From Plantactinospora soyae (GTDB lineage Bacteria; Actinomycetota; Actinomycetes; Mycobacteriales; Micromonosporaceae): DNA of 64,000 bases. The stretch spans positions 9,486,001-9,550,000 of the forward strand of contig NZ_JADBEB010000001.1 of the NCBI RefSeq assembly GCF_014874095.1, read 5' to 3'. How positions within the stretch are numbered: position 1 is the first letter of the stretch; the number at the start of each line of letters is the position of its first letter. This document shows positions 43,539-50,967 of the stretch, in pieces. The position numbers and the translations under genes are program-made. Below the pieces are notes generated by a model. The model did no database searches. It saw nothing but the letters and a program-made list of their open reading frames with translations, and was not told where the DNA came from.

Positions 43539-45914
43539 GTGTCTGAGCCGCCACCGGCGCCGGGCTTCCCGACGGCTTCCGCATCCGACGCGACGGGCGA
43601 CGACGGCGACGCCATCCCGCGCCTGCTCGTCATGCCGTCCGCCGACGGAACGCCGCTGCCGAGCATTGCCTGGCCGGGGCCGGAGGGCCAGCCCGGCTGG
43701 GCGATTCCGGTCACGGTCCCACCCGGCACCCGTGGCTACGCGCTGTTCATTCCGTTGGTGCCGGCCACCACGTCCATGACGCAGCTGGACGTGGCCGCCC
43801 AGCCCGCTCCGGCACCCGCCGCGAACACGCCGGCAGCCGTGGCGGCCACGAATACCCAGGTGTCCGTCGCGGACGCCCCGGCCCCCGCGCCGAGCGCGAG
43901 CGCACCCGACGCGGACGCGAAAGCATCCGGCGCGGACGCGAAAGCATCCGGCGCGGACGCGAAAGCATCCGGCGCGGACGCGAAAGCATCCGGCGCGGAC
44001 GCCAAGGCGCCGGTCGCGACGTCCGGTCCGGATACGCAGGCGCCCCCGGTGTCCGATCCAGCCGCGGTGTCCGGCGGGGAGACACCACCCGCCGCCGCGT
44101 CGTCGTCGACCGAGGTGCGGTCGCCCGGCACCCCGCCGGCGCCGGTCCCCTCCCCCCGGACGCCGGAAACCACCGCCACGCCAGCGGGAAGCACTGCCAC
44201 GCCACCGGGAAGCACTGCCACGCCACCGGCCGCTGGCACCACGCCGCCGGCACCGCGACCTGGCACCGCTCCCCCGCCGAGACCACAGTCCGGCGCCGCA
44301 CCCCCGCCGGCTCCACAACCCGGCACCGCATCACAACCGACCTGGTCGGGAGCGCCGGTCCAGGTGCCGGGGCCGCCGTACCGCGCGTTCCCGCACACGC
44401 CGCCCCCGCCGTCGTTCCTCGATACCCGCTGGCCGGGACCGGCGCCCGCACAGGGTAGGGCCGTACCGGCCGCGGTCCTCATCGGGGGACTGGGACTGGC
44501 ATTCTTCGTCCCGCTCAGCCGTACCGGCATTGGTTGGCTGCTCGGTTGGCTCACCCTGACCGTCGCAGTGGTCGTCGCGGTGCGGCGACCCGCCGCCGAG
44601 CTACCTCGCGCCGAGCGGTGGACCCGGGCCGGATGGGCGGCGGCGGCTCTGGCACTGCTCTCGGTTCTCGCGTTCCGCAACGCCTGGTGGCTGGTGACGT
44701 TCTGCGTCTTCGGAGCGCTCGGCTGCGCGGCGCTGGCGATCGTCGGTGGCCGGTTCGTACGCTCGATCCTGTTCAGTCTGGTCGCGGCGCCGTTCGCGGC
44801 GTTCCGTGGCCTGCCGTGGGTACGCCGGCACATGCAGGCCTCCGACAACTCCGGGATGACCCGACGGGTCACGGGGTCGGTGGCGGCCACCGTGGTCGTA
44901 CTGATCGTCTTCGGCGCGCTCCTCTCGTCCGCCGACGTCGCCTTCTCGGCGGTCCTCGGCGCGCTCGTACCGGAGATCAATGCCAGTACGGTGTTCCGGC
45001 TGCTCTTCCTCCTCGCCATGGGTGGACTGATCACGGTCGCGGCGGTGTACACGCTCTCCGCGCCTCCGGATCTGTCCACTATCGACAGACCGAGCCGACG
45101 CAGTCTGAGCATCGTCGAATGGGCCCCGCCCATCGCCGGCCTGACCCTGCTGTTCATCGGCTTCGTCGCGGTGCAGTTCACCGTTCTCTTCGGCGGCCAG
45201 CGGCACGTCCTGCGCACCACGGGGCTCAGCTACGCCGAGTACGCCCGCAGCGGCTTCTGGCAGCTGCTCGCCGTCACGCTGCTGACCGTGGCGGTGCTGG
45301 CCGGCGTCACCCGCTGGGCGCGGCGTGACCGACCGGCCGAGCGGGTCCTCCTGCGGATACTGCTCGGCCTGCTCAGCGCGCTCAGCGTCGTCATCGTGAT
45401 CTCGGCGCTCTCCCGGATGTACACCTACCAGCAGGTCTACAGCTTCACCGGCGAACGCATCTTCGTCATGGCACTCGAACTGCTGCTCGGGGTCGTCTTC
45501 GTGATGATCCTGGCGGCCGGGATCCGGTGGCAGGGAGCCTGGATCCCGCGCCTGACCGTGGGGCTCGCCGTGGCGATGTTGCTGGGTCTGGCCGTACTCA
45601 ACCCCGAGGACTACGCGGCCCAGCGCAACATCAGCCGGTACGAGAGCACGGGCAAGATCGACGCCTGGTACCTGCGGGCGCTCTCCGCCGACGCGACGCC
45701 GGCCCTGAGCGAGCTGCCCGATCCGGTACGTCGCTGCACCCTGAGCTGGATCGCCGACGAGCTGGCCGACTCGGATCCGTGGTACGCCTGGAACCTGGGT
45801 CGGGTACGGGCACGCGAGGCGCTCGACCGGATCGGCCCGGACGCCATCGGTGGGCCACGCGACTGCCGCGCCGCCGACGAGTTCGACCTACCGAAGACCC
45901 GCCAGCCCCGCTGA
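43539..45914 (+). CDS. DUF4173/DUF4153-type membrane protein with long disordered N-terminus
   Basis: A 791-residue protein. GTG 43539 follows GAGGAGG by 6 bases; an upstream GTG at 43509 is weaker. The first 310 residues are Pro/Ala-rich and contain four perfect KASGADA-type heptapeptide repeats. The following 400 residues hold about ten helices and the DUF4173 region (LSYAEYARSGFWQLLAVTLLTVAVL; later NPEDYAAQRNISRYESTGKIDAWYLRALSADATPAL). A C-terminal cytoplasmic or extracellular tail follows. Function of DUF4173 proteins is unknown. Confidence 0.9.
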   Translation: MSEPPPAPGFPTASASDATGDDGDAIPRLLVMPSADGTPLPSIAWPGPEGQPGWAIPVTVPPGTRGYALFIPLVPATTSMTQLDVAAQPAPAPAANTPAAVAATNTQVSVADAPAPAPSASAPDADAKASGADAKASGADAKASGADAKASGADAKAPVATSGPDTQAPPVSDPAAVSGGETPPAAASSSTEVRSPGTPPAPVPSPRTPETTATPAGSTATPPGSTATPPAAGTTPPAPRPGTAPPPRPQSGAAPPPAPQPGTASQPTWSGAPVQVPGPPYRAFPHTPPPPSFLDTRWPGPAPAQGRAVPAAVLIGGLGLAFFVPLSRTGIGWLLGWLTLTVAVVVAVRRPAAELPRAERWTRAGWAAAALALLSVLAFRNAWWLVTFCVFGALGCAALAIVGGRFVRSILFSLVAAPFAAFRGLPWVRRHMQASDNSGMTRRVTGSVAATVVVLIVFGALLSSADVAFSAVLGALVPEINASTVFRLLFLLAMGGLITVAAVYTLSAPPDLSTIDRPSRRSLSIVEWAPPIAGLTLLFIGFVAVQFTVLFGGQRHVLRTTGLSYAEYARSGFWQLLAVTLLTVAVLAGVTRWARRDRPAERVLLRILLGLLSALSVVIVISALSRMYTYQQVYSFTGERIFVMALELLLGVVFVMILAAGIRWQGAWIPRLTVGLAVAMLLGLAVLNPEDYAAQRNISRYESTGKIDAWYLRALSADATPALSELPDPVRRCTLSWIADELADSDPWYAWNLGRVRAREALDRIGPDAIGGPRDCRAADEFDLPKTRQPR
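43911..44002 (+). repeat. 21-bp tandem repeat coding KASGADA units
   Basis: Four identical copies of GCGGACGCGAAAGCATCCGG plus one base (43911-43994) and a partial fifth. The units are identical even at synonymous positions, so the expansion is recent. It lies in the disordered N-terminus of the DUF4173 protein. Confidence 0.95.
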
Positions 45915-45938
45915 CGCCGTACCTCCCGTGCCGGACGC

Positions 45939-45992
45939 AGGCGCCGGGGATGCTCGACCGATCCGTTCCGGTCGACCACCCTCGGCGCCTGT
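45939..45992 (+). terminator. Hairpin after the DUF4173 gene
   Basis: CAGGCGCC pairs with GGCGCCTG and GTCGACC-like inner segments (GCTCGACC with GGTCGACC) continue the stem. It stands 25 bp after the stop codon. Confidence 0.7.
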
Positions 45993-46029
45993 TCCGTCGC
46001 GCCGGGCTCGGGAACCAGCACCGACCCGG

Positions 46030-46078
46030 ACCGGCGCGACGATCCAGTGAGGTCGGCACCGGCGCGACGATCCGGTGA
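46030..46078. repeat. Two 21-bp direct repeats in an intergenic region
   Basis: ACCGGCGCGACGATCCAGTG plus A at 46030-46050 recurs at 46058-46078 with one change, 28 bp apart. The gap between the convergent DUF4173 and DUF4386 genes holds only this and the hairpin. Confidence 0.75.
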
Positions 46079-46171
46079 CGTCGTCGCCGAGGGCGGATGA
46101 TCCGGGCGGGAAGCTTCCGCAGTCGGCGCTGCCGCCCCCGGGACCACGGGCGGAATCGGAGCAGGAGGAGG

Positions 46172-46888
46172 TCACGCGCGCGACTGCGCCGGAAGCGGGG
46201 AGACCGTCGTATCACGCGGCGTTCCGGGGAGCGCCCGCACGCGGATGCCACGGACGAGAAGGTAGCCGATCATCCAGAACTCACCCACGGAGGCGGGAAC
46301 GGTGAGGACGTCGGCGACCACCCCCGCCCCGGGAGCGAGATAACCGACGAGCGGGCTGAGTACGTAGCCGACGCCGCCGCCGACGAGAAGCCAGCCGAGG
46401 ATCCGGGGCATCCATCCCGACCGGAGTACGCACCAGCCCATCGGGATGAGCCAGAGCCCGAAGAAGAGCGCGCCCACCGTCCACAGGTTGCCGCTGATGA
46501 GGTACATGAGCTGCACGGTGGCCGCCGCGTCGCCGACGGGGGTGAGCGCGACCTCGATCGCCGTCGCGAGGAGAGCCGCGCTGCCGAGGATCGCGACCGC
46601 ATTGGCCATGCCGAAGACGGCGATGCTGCCGGCGGCGACGGAGTCGACCGTACGGAACAGTCGGTAGAACCAGACGGCGGTGAGTGCCTGGGTGAGCACG
46701 AGGAGCAGTTCGAGGGCGACCCCGACCCGGGCGAGTGACTCGTGTTCGACCAGTCCGGCAAGGGTCGCGTTGGCATCGTCGGTCACGAAGAACTGTGGAC
46801 GGATGAGCAGGAAACCGAGTCCGCCGGCGATGGCGACGCCGAGATAGAGCAGCCCGGTCACGCGGGCGGTGCGGATCAGCGGGTGCAT
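46172..46888 (-). CDS. DUF4386 membrane protein
   Basis: A 238-residue protein from ATG 46888, with GAAGGAG 7 bases upstream. Six helices; the opening RTARVTGLLYLGVAIAGGLGF and the central LMYLISGNLWTVGALFFGLWLIPMGWCVLRSGWMPRILGWLL are typical of DUF4386. Function unknown. Divergent from a TetR gene; both are controlled by two palindromic sites between them. Confidence 0.9.
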   Translation of the reverse strand: MHPLIRTARVTGLLYLGVAIAGGLGFLLIRPQFFVTDDANATLAGLVEHESLARVGVALELLLVLTQALTAVWFYRLFRTVDSVAAGSIAVFGMANAVAILGSAALLATAIEVALTPVGDAAATVQLMYLISGNLWTVGALFFGLWLIPMGWCVLRSGWMPRILGWLLVGGGVGYVLSPLVGYLAPGAGVVADVLTVPASVGEFWMIGYLLVRGIRVRALPGTPRDTTVSPLPAQSRA

Positions 46889-46956
46889 GGGTGGGCTCCT
46901 TCGCCTTCGTACGTCGATGTCCTGGACTGTTCGAGGTCGGCTCACCGGAATCACGT

Positions 46957-46991
46957 ACCTTACGACGTAAGGTAACCATACAATGTAAGGT
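46957..46991. promoter_or_regulatory. Two tandem 17-bp TetR operators
   Basis: ACCTTACGACGTAAGGT (46957-46973) is a perfect 7+3+7 inverted repeat. ACCATACAATGTAAGGT (46975-46991) has the same form with one mismatch. Their centres are 18 bp apart. The second contains TACAAT (46979-46984), an excellent rightward -10 for the tetR gene. Confidence 0.85.
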
Positions 46992-47012
46992 GATCACAAG
47001 GACGGGAGGCGA

Positions 47013-47702
47013 ATGAGAACGAAGAACCCTCGGACACCGCTGAGCCGGGAACGTGCCCTGGCGGCGGCGGTCACCCTCGCGGACGCCGAAGGAATCCAGG
47101 CGCTGACGATGCGTCGGCTCGCCGCCGAACTCGGCGTCGAGGCGATGTCGCTCTACTACCACCTACCCGGCAAGGAGGGGCTGCTCGACGGCATCGTGGA
47201 TACCGTCATCGACGAGATCGACGCCGCTGTCCGCCGCGCCGAGGCGACCGGTGTCGACACCGAATGGCGTACGGGACTGCGACAGCGGTTCCTCGCGGCG
47301 CGGGAGGTCATGCTGCGGCACTCCTGGGCGCCCGCACTGCTCGGCTCACGCCCGACCATCCCCGCCAGCGTGTACGCGTACTACGACGGGATCGTCGCCA
47401 CGCTGATCGGTGGCGGATTCTCCTACCGCCTTGCCCATCGGGCGATACACGCGTTCGGCAGCCTGGCCCTGGGGTTCGCTCAGGAGATCTTCCGACCCGC
47501 GTCGGCGGGCGGGCAGACGGACGTCGAGATGGCGGAGGCGGACCTGGTCGCGATGGCCGAGGCCCTGCCCTCCCTGACCGCGATGGTCACGGCCGAGGCC
47601 CATGACGCGGCCGACCCCACGCTCGGCTGGTGCGACAGCCAGGTTGAGTTCGAGTTCACCCTCGACCTGCTCCTCGACGGGCTCGAACGCGCCCGCGACT
47701 GA
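47013..47702 (+). CDS. TetR-family repressor (TetR_C-type ligand domain)
   Basis: A 229-residue regulator; ATG 47013 with GGGAGG 3-4 bases upstream. HTH: AAAVTLADAEGIQALTMRRLAAELGVEAMSLYYHLPGKEGLLDGI (about 18-60). The ligand domain contains the RTGLRQRFLAAREVMLRHSWAPALL pattern of TetR_C_1 proteins. It presumably represses itself and the divergent DUF4386 gene through 46957-46991. Ligand unknown. Confidence 0.93.
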   Translation: MRTKNPRTPLSRERALAAAVTLADAEGIQALTMRRLAAELGVEAMSLYYHLPGKEGLLDGIVDTVIDEIDAAVRRAEATGVDTEWRTGLRQRFLAAREVMLRHSWAPALLGSRPTIPASVYAYYDGIVATLIGGGFSYRLAHRAIHAFGSLALGFAQEIFRPASAGGQTDVEMAEADLVAMAEALPSLTAMVTAEAHDAADPTLGWCDSQVEFEFTLDLLLDGLERARD

Positions 47703-47971
47703 ACCGGTGTCCCCCGGCCGTACCCGGGCCAACCGGCCGGACCATAAGTTTCCATTATTTCCGGCTCAAGAGAACCGCATTTCTGCGACGTGAGTTTGAT
47801 TCACCGACGGCCCGGTCCATACGGTGTGCGTGCGGTGTGCGGTACGGCCCACGCGACGCCCTTCGTCCGGGGCGCCGGGCCGGCCAGCCACCGGAAGACG
47901 TACGTCCGTGACGCAAGCAGAAACCCGCCGCTTCGAGGCCGCAGCGCGGGAGTATCAGGAGGTTCGTACAC

Positions 47972-49399
47972 ATGCGACTGCCAGACCCCGGTCGTGCCTC
48001 CGCAGATCCTGGCCCACGCCGTCGGGCCTTCGCCGTGTTCGCCGCCCTCGTGGTGTTCGGCGGCCTGGTCGGGGTCACACAGGTCTCCAATGCGGAGGCC
48101 CAGCAGGCCGCCCCGACGTGCCGGCCCACCCCGCCCCCGGCATCCACCGGCACCCCCGACGGTGACGCCGCGACGCCGGGCGGAACGACGCCGTCCGCGT
48201 CCGCGGAGGAGTGCGAGGAGCAGGACGGTCGCGAGGAGGCGACGGGGACCCCCACCCCGCAGGCGACCGCCTCCAGCGCTGGCCTGGCCACGCTCGGCGA
48301 CAACTGCGACAAGAGCGAGCTTTCGCCGCACACCGGCTTCCAGGAGGGCAACCGGTGCGTGTCGACCGCCTTCGGTGAGGTGGGCGCCGCAGAGCAGAAC
48401 CCGACGCTGCTGATCGCGCAGGCGCCGCAGCGGGTCCGAGCGGGAGAGCCGTTCCGGATCGTCGTGAGCACCCGCAACCTCGTCCGGGACCGGTTCCTGC
48501 CCGCCGGGCAGGGTGGCTACTACCGGGAGACGTCCCTGCTCAACGACGAGGGCCTGGTACGCGGCCACTTCCACACCGCGTGCCGGATGCTCACCAACAC
48601 CCGGGAGGCGGCCGAACCGGCTCCGGTCCCGGCGTTCTTCGTTGCGACGGAGGACGGCAGCGGCGGTGACGAGCCCGATTCGGTGATCGTCCAGGTGCCG
48701 GGCCTGCCCGAAGGTCTCGCGCAGTGCTCGGCGTGGGCCGGTGACGGTTCACACCGGATCCCGATGATGCAGCGCGCCAATCAGATCCCCGCGCTCGACT
48801 CCGTCCGGATCCAGGTCCAGCCCGCCGCCGAGCAGCCACCGGCCGACGAGCCCGACGGCGAGGAGCCACCGGCCGACAACCCGGGCGACAACGAACCGCC
48901 CGCCGACAACCCCGGTAACGAGGAACCGCCCGCCAACCAGCCCGGCGGCAACGAACCCCCGGCCAACCAGCCCGGTGGCAACCAGCCCCCGGCCAACCAG
49001 CCTGGCGGCAACCAGCCCCCGGCCAACCAGCCCGGTGGCAACCAGCCCCCCGCCAACCAGCCCGAAGACGACTCCCCCGGGCAGGAGCCGGACCAGGCCG
49101 AGCAGCCGGGCAACGAGCAGGCATCCGGCGGGCAGAAGCCGACTCCGGCGAAGACCGGGAACGGAACGGCCCGTCCGGCACCCGCGGCCAGCGAGCCGAC
49201 GCCCGACCGGTCGGCGGCGAACGAATCGACCGTCGCCGCAGGCCCGCCGGCCCGTGACACCGCCGCCGGAGGTTCGGGCGGTGGGTTGGCGCTCACCGGC
49301 GCGAACACGATGGCCGTCATCGGTGTCGGCGTGGCGTTGTTCATCGCCGGAATGGCGCTCATCTACCTGACCCGTCGGCGCCGGGCGGTACGGCGCTGA
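47972..49399 (+). CDS. Cell-wall-anchored protein with LAxTG sorting signal
   Basis: A 475-residue surface protein; CAGGAGG precedes ATG 47972 by 8 bases. Signal peptide about 1-44 (ends SNAEAQQA). A folded domain (about 105-280) with paired cysteines (CDKSEL, GNRCVS, TACRML, AQCSAW) carries RFRIVVSTRNLVRD and HFHTACRML. A Pro/Asn/Gly-rich stalk (285-385) includes a 10-residue tandem repeat. The C-terminus is LALTGAN, a hydrophobic helix and RRRR, that is, a class E-like sortase signal. No catalytic role recognised; the folded domain is of unknown family. Confidence 0.88.
   Translation: MRLPDPGRASADPGPRRRAFAVFAALVVFGGLVGVTQVSNAEAQQAAPTCRPTPPPASTGTPDGDAATPGGTTPSASAEECEEQDGREEATGTPTPQATASSAGLATLGDNCDKSELSPHTGFQEGNRCVSTAFGEVGAAEQNPTLLIAQAPQRVRAGEPFRIVVSTRNLVRDRFLPAGQGGYYRETSLLNDEGLVRGHFHTACRMLTNTREAAEPAPVPAFFVATEDGSGGDEPDSVIVQVPGLPEGLAQCSAWAGDGSHRIPMMQRANQIPALDSVRIQVQPAAEQPPADEPDGEEPPADNPGDNEPPADNPGNEEPPANQPGGNEPPANQPGGNQPPANQPGGNQPPANQPGGNQPPANQPEDDSPGQEPDQAEQPGNEQASGGQKPTPAKTGNGTARPAPAASEPTPDRSAANESTVAAGPPARDTAAGGSGGGLALTGANTMAVIGVGVALFIAGMALIYLTRRRRAVRR
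48932..49060 (+). repeat. 30-bp tandem repeat coding a PPANQPGGNQ stalk
   Basis: Units start at 48932, 48962, 48992, 49022 and 49052 (partial) and differ only at a few third positions. They extend the stalk of the sortase substrate, preceded by diverged DNPG-type units from about 48838. Confidence 0.9.
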
Positions 49400-49422
49400 C
49401 CCTTCACCGCGCAAGCGGTACG

Positions 49423-49491
49423 GCGGGTGCGGCCCTCCTCTGCTGGGCCACGGAGTTGATCCGTGGCTCCCGGATGGGGGGCCGCACCCGC
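49423..49491. terminator. Two-tier hairpin between convergent genes
   Basis: An outer perfect 13-bp stem GCGGGTGCGGCCC (49423-49435 with 49479-49491) encloses an inner stem CCACGGA with TCCGTGG (49448-49466). It lies between the sortase substrate and the leftward membrane gene and can end both transcripts. Confidence 0.8.
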
Positions 49492-49557
49492 TGCTGTAGG
49501 GATGGCATCGGAATGGGATGCTCGGCAGCCGGGCGGCCGGAACCGGAAGCCCCTCGG

Positions 49558-50268
49558 TTACCCGACATTCCTTGACTGGACACCTGGTGTCAGGCGGGTC
49601 AGGGCGACGCCGTAGGCGACGATCCACCCGACCCAGATCAGCCAGCCGACGAGCCCGAGCAGACCGACCGGTCCGGGGTCGCCGATGACCAGCGGGCTCA
49701 GCACGGCCGAGCCGAGTTGGAGAACGGCGGCCAGCAGGCCGATCCCACTGAGCCAGGGGCGGATCAGGCCGGCACGCCGACCGCTGACGGAGAGCCCCGT
49801 CATGGCCAGTGCCAGGAAGGTGCCGTTGAAGACGAACAGCGCGTTGTGCAGTGCCCAGAGTCCCGCGATCGCGCTGCTGTCCGGCGCGGTCGTAGAGGCG
49901 AGCGCGAGCCGGGTGGCCAGGACGCCGGTGAAGGTGATGTTCTGCAGGATCACCCCGGCGAATCCGACGAGGGACCAGGCCGTGCCCTGCTCTCGGTCGG
50001 ATCGCCAGAGCACGGATACCGCGCCGGCGCCGAAGATGGTGGCCAGTACCCAGGCGATCGGTGCGAGTGCTGACGCGAGGCCGACGGTGTCCTTCCGGGT
50101 GCTGAAGAACTGGACGACGTCGCTGGTCTCCGCACCGAGATGGGGCAGGCCGGCCGGTACCAGCAGAGCGTTGACGGAGACGATCAGGATGGCGAAGCCG
50201 AGTCCGGCGAGGCCGGCGATCCGGGAGAACGTCCAGGTACTCCACTCGACGCCGGAGTTACGAAGCAT
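49558..50268 (-). CDS. Six- to seven-helix membrane protein regulated with a TetR gene
   Basis: A 236-residue polytopic protein; helices near 20-40, 65-85, 95-115, 130-155, 165-190 and 200-225. It resembles the DUF4386-type protein at 46172 in size and topology but without its motifs. The ATG at 50268 overlaps an AT-rich palindrome and lies 7 bases after a leftward TATATT, so the message is probably leaderless. Function unknown. Confidence 0.8.
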   Translation of the reverse strand: MLRNSGVEWSTWTFSRIAGLAGLGFAILIVSVNALLVPAGLPHLGAETSDVVQFFSTRKDTVGLASALAPIAWVLATIFGAGAVSVLWRSDREQGTAWSLVGFAGVILQNITFTGVLATRLALASTTAPDSSAIAGLWALHNALFVFNGTFLALAMTGLSVSGRRAGLIRPWLSGIGLLAAVLQLGSAVLSPLVIGDPGPVGLLGLVGWLIWVGWIVAYGVALTRLTPGVQSRNVG

Positions 50269-50304
50269 ATATTCAATATAATGTGTGGAAAGTCAAAGGG
50301 GCAA
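50268..50304. promoter_or_regulatory. Divergent promoters with TATATTCAATATA operator
   Basis: TATATT-C-AATATA (50268-50280) is a perfect 13-bp palindrome in otherwise GC-rich DNA. Leftward: TTGCCC (50304-50299), 18 bases, TATATT (50280-50275), start point at the ATG itself. Rightward: a perfect TATAAT at 50277-50282 for the tetR gene. The palindrome covers both -10 boxes, the ideal place for the TetR repressor. Confidence 0.75.
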
Positions 50305-50307
50305 GCC

Positions 50308-50967
50308 ATGAGTGCCGAGACAGGCAGGCGCAGGTACGACTCGCTGCGCCGCGCCGCCCAGGCGGCAGAGACCCGGGGCGAGATCGCCAGCGCCGCCCGT
50401 CGGCTGTTCGTCGCCCAGGGCTGGGCGGCCACGACGGTACGAGACGTGGCGCGCGAGGCCGGGGTCTCGGTGCCGACCGTCTACGCGACGTACGGAAACA
50501 AGACCGGGCTGACCCGGGCCCTGGCCGAAGCGGCCGACCTCGCCGCCGATCCATCGCGGACGCTGGCCGATCTGGAGGGTGCCGAGAACGATTCCGAAGG
50601 ACAGCTCGCGGCGATGGCCGCCTACGACCGACGCCTCTTCGAGCGCGCCGGCGACGTCATCACCCTCGTACGCGAGGCGGGCCGTACCGAACCGGCGCTC
50701 GCCGCCATCTACCGCGAAGGCCGCCAGCGGGCCGACGAGACCAGGATCGGGGTGTTCTCGGCCTGGCCAGCCGGCCTGCTCCGGGAGGGACTGGACATCG
50801 CGAAGGCCGTCGACATCTACGCGGCGATCTGCAACATCGACGTCTACACCACGCTCACCGACGAACGCGGCTGGCAACCCGAGCACGTCGAACGCTGGTG
50901 GACCGAGGCGCTGATCCGTGAACTGCTGAACCGAGGTGGCCCGACTACCGTTCCGGCGTCGCAGTAG
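50308..50967 (+). CDS. TetR-family repressor
   Basis: A 219-residue regulator from ATG 50308 (AGGGG upstream). HTH: RGEIASAARRLFVAQGWAATTVRDVAREAGVSVPTVYATYGNKTGLTRAL (about 23-72). The C-terminal domain is divergent. It most likely represses itself and the divergent membrane gene. Its last 23 bp overlap the end of the convergent HerA-type ATPase gene. Confidence 0.93.
   Translation: MSAETGRRRYDSLRRAAQAAETRGEIASAARRLFVAQGWAATTVRDVAREAGVSVPTVYATYGNKTGLTRALAEAADLAADPSRTLADLEGAENDSEGQLAAMAAYDRRLFERAGDVITLVREAGRTEPALAAIYREGRQRADETRIGVFSAWPAGLLREGLDIAKAVDIYAAICNIDVYTTLTDERGWQPEHVERWWTEALIRELLNRGGPTTVPASQ

Noticed and set aside
48932-49060. 30-bp repeats as CRISPR array
   Set aside because: They are in frame, contiguous and code for the stalk of a surface protein.
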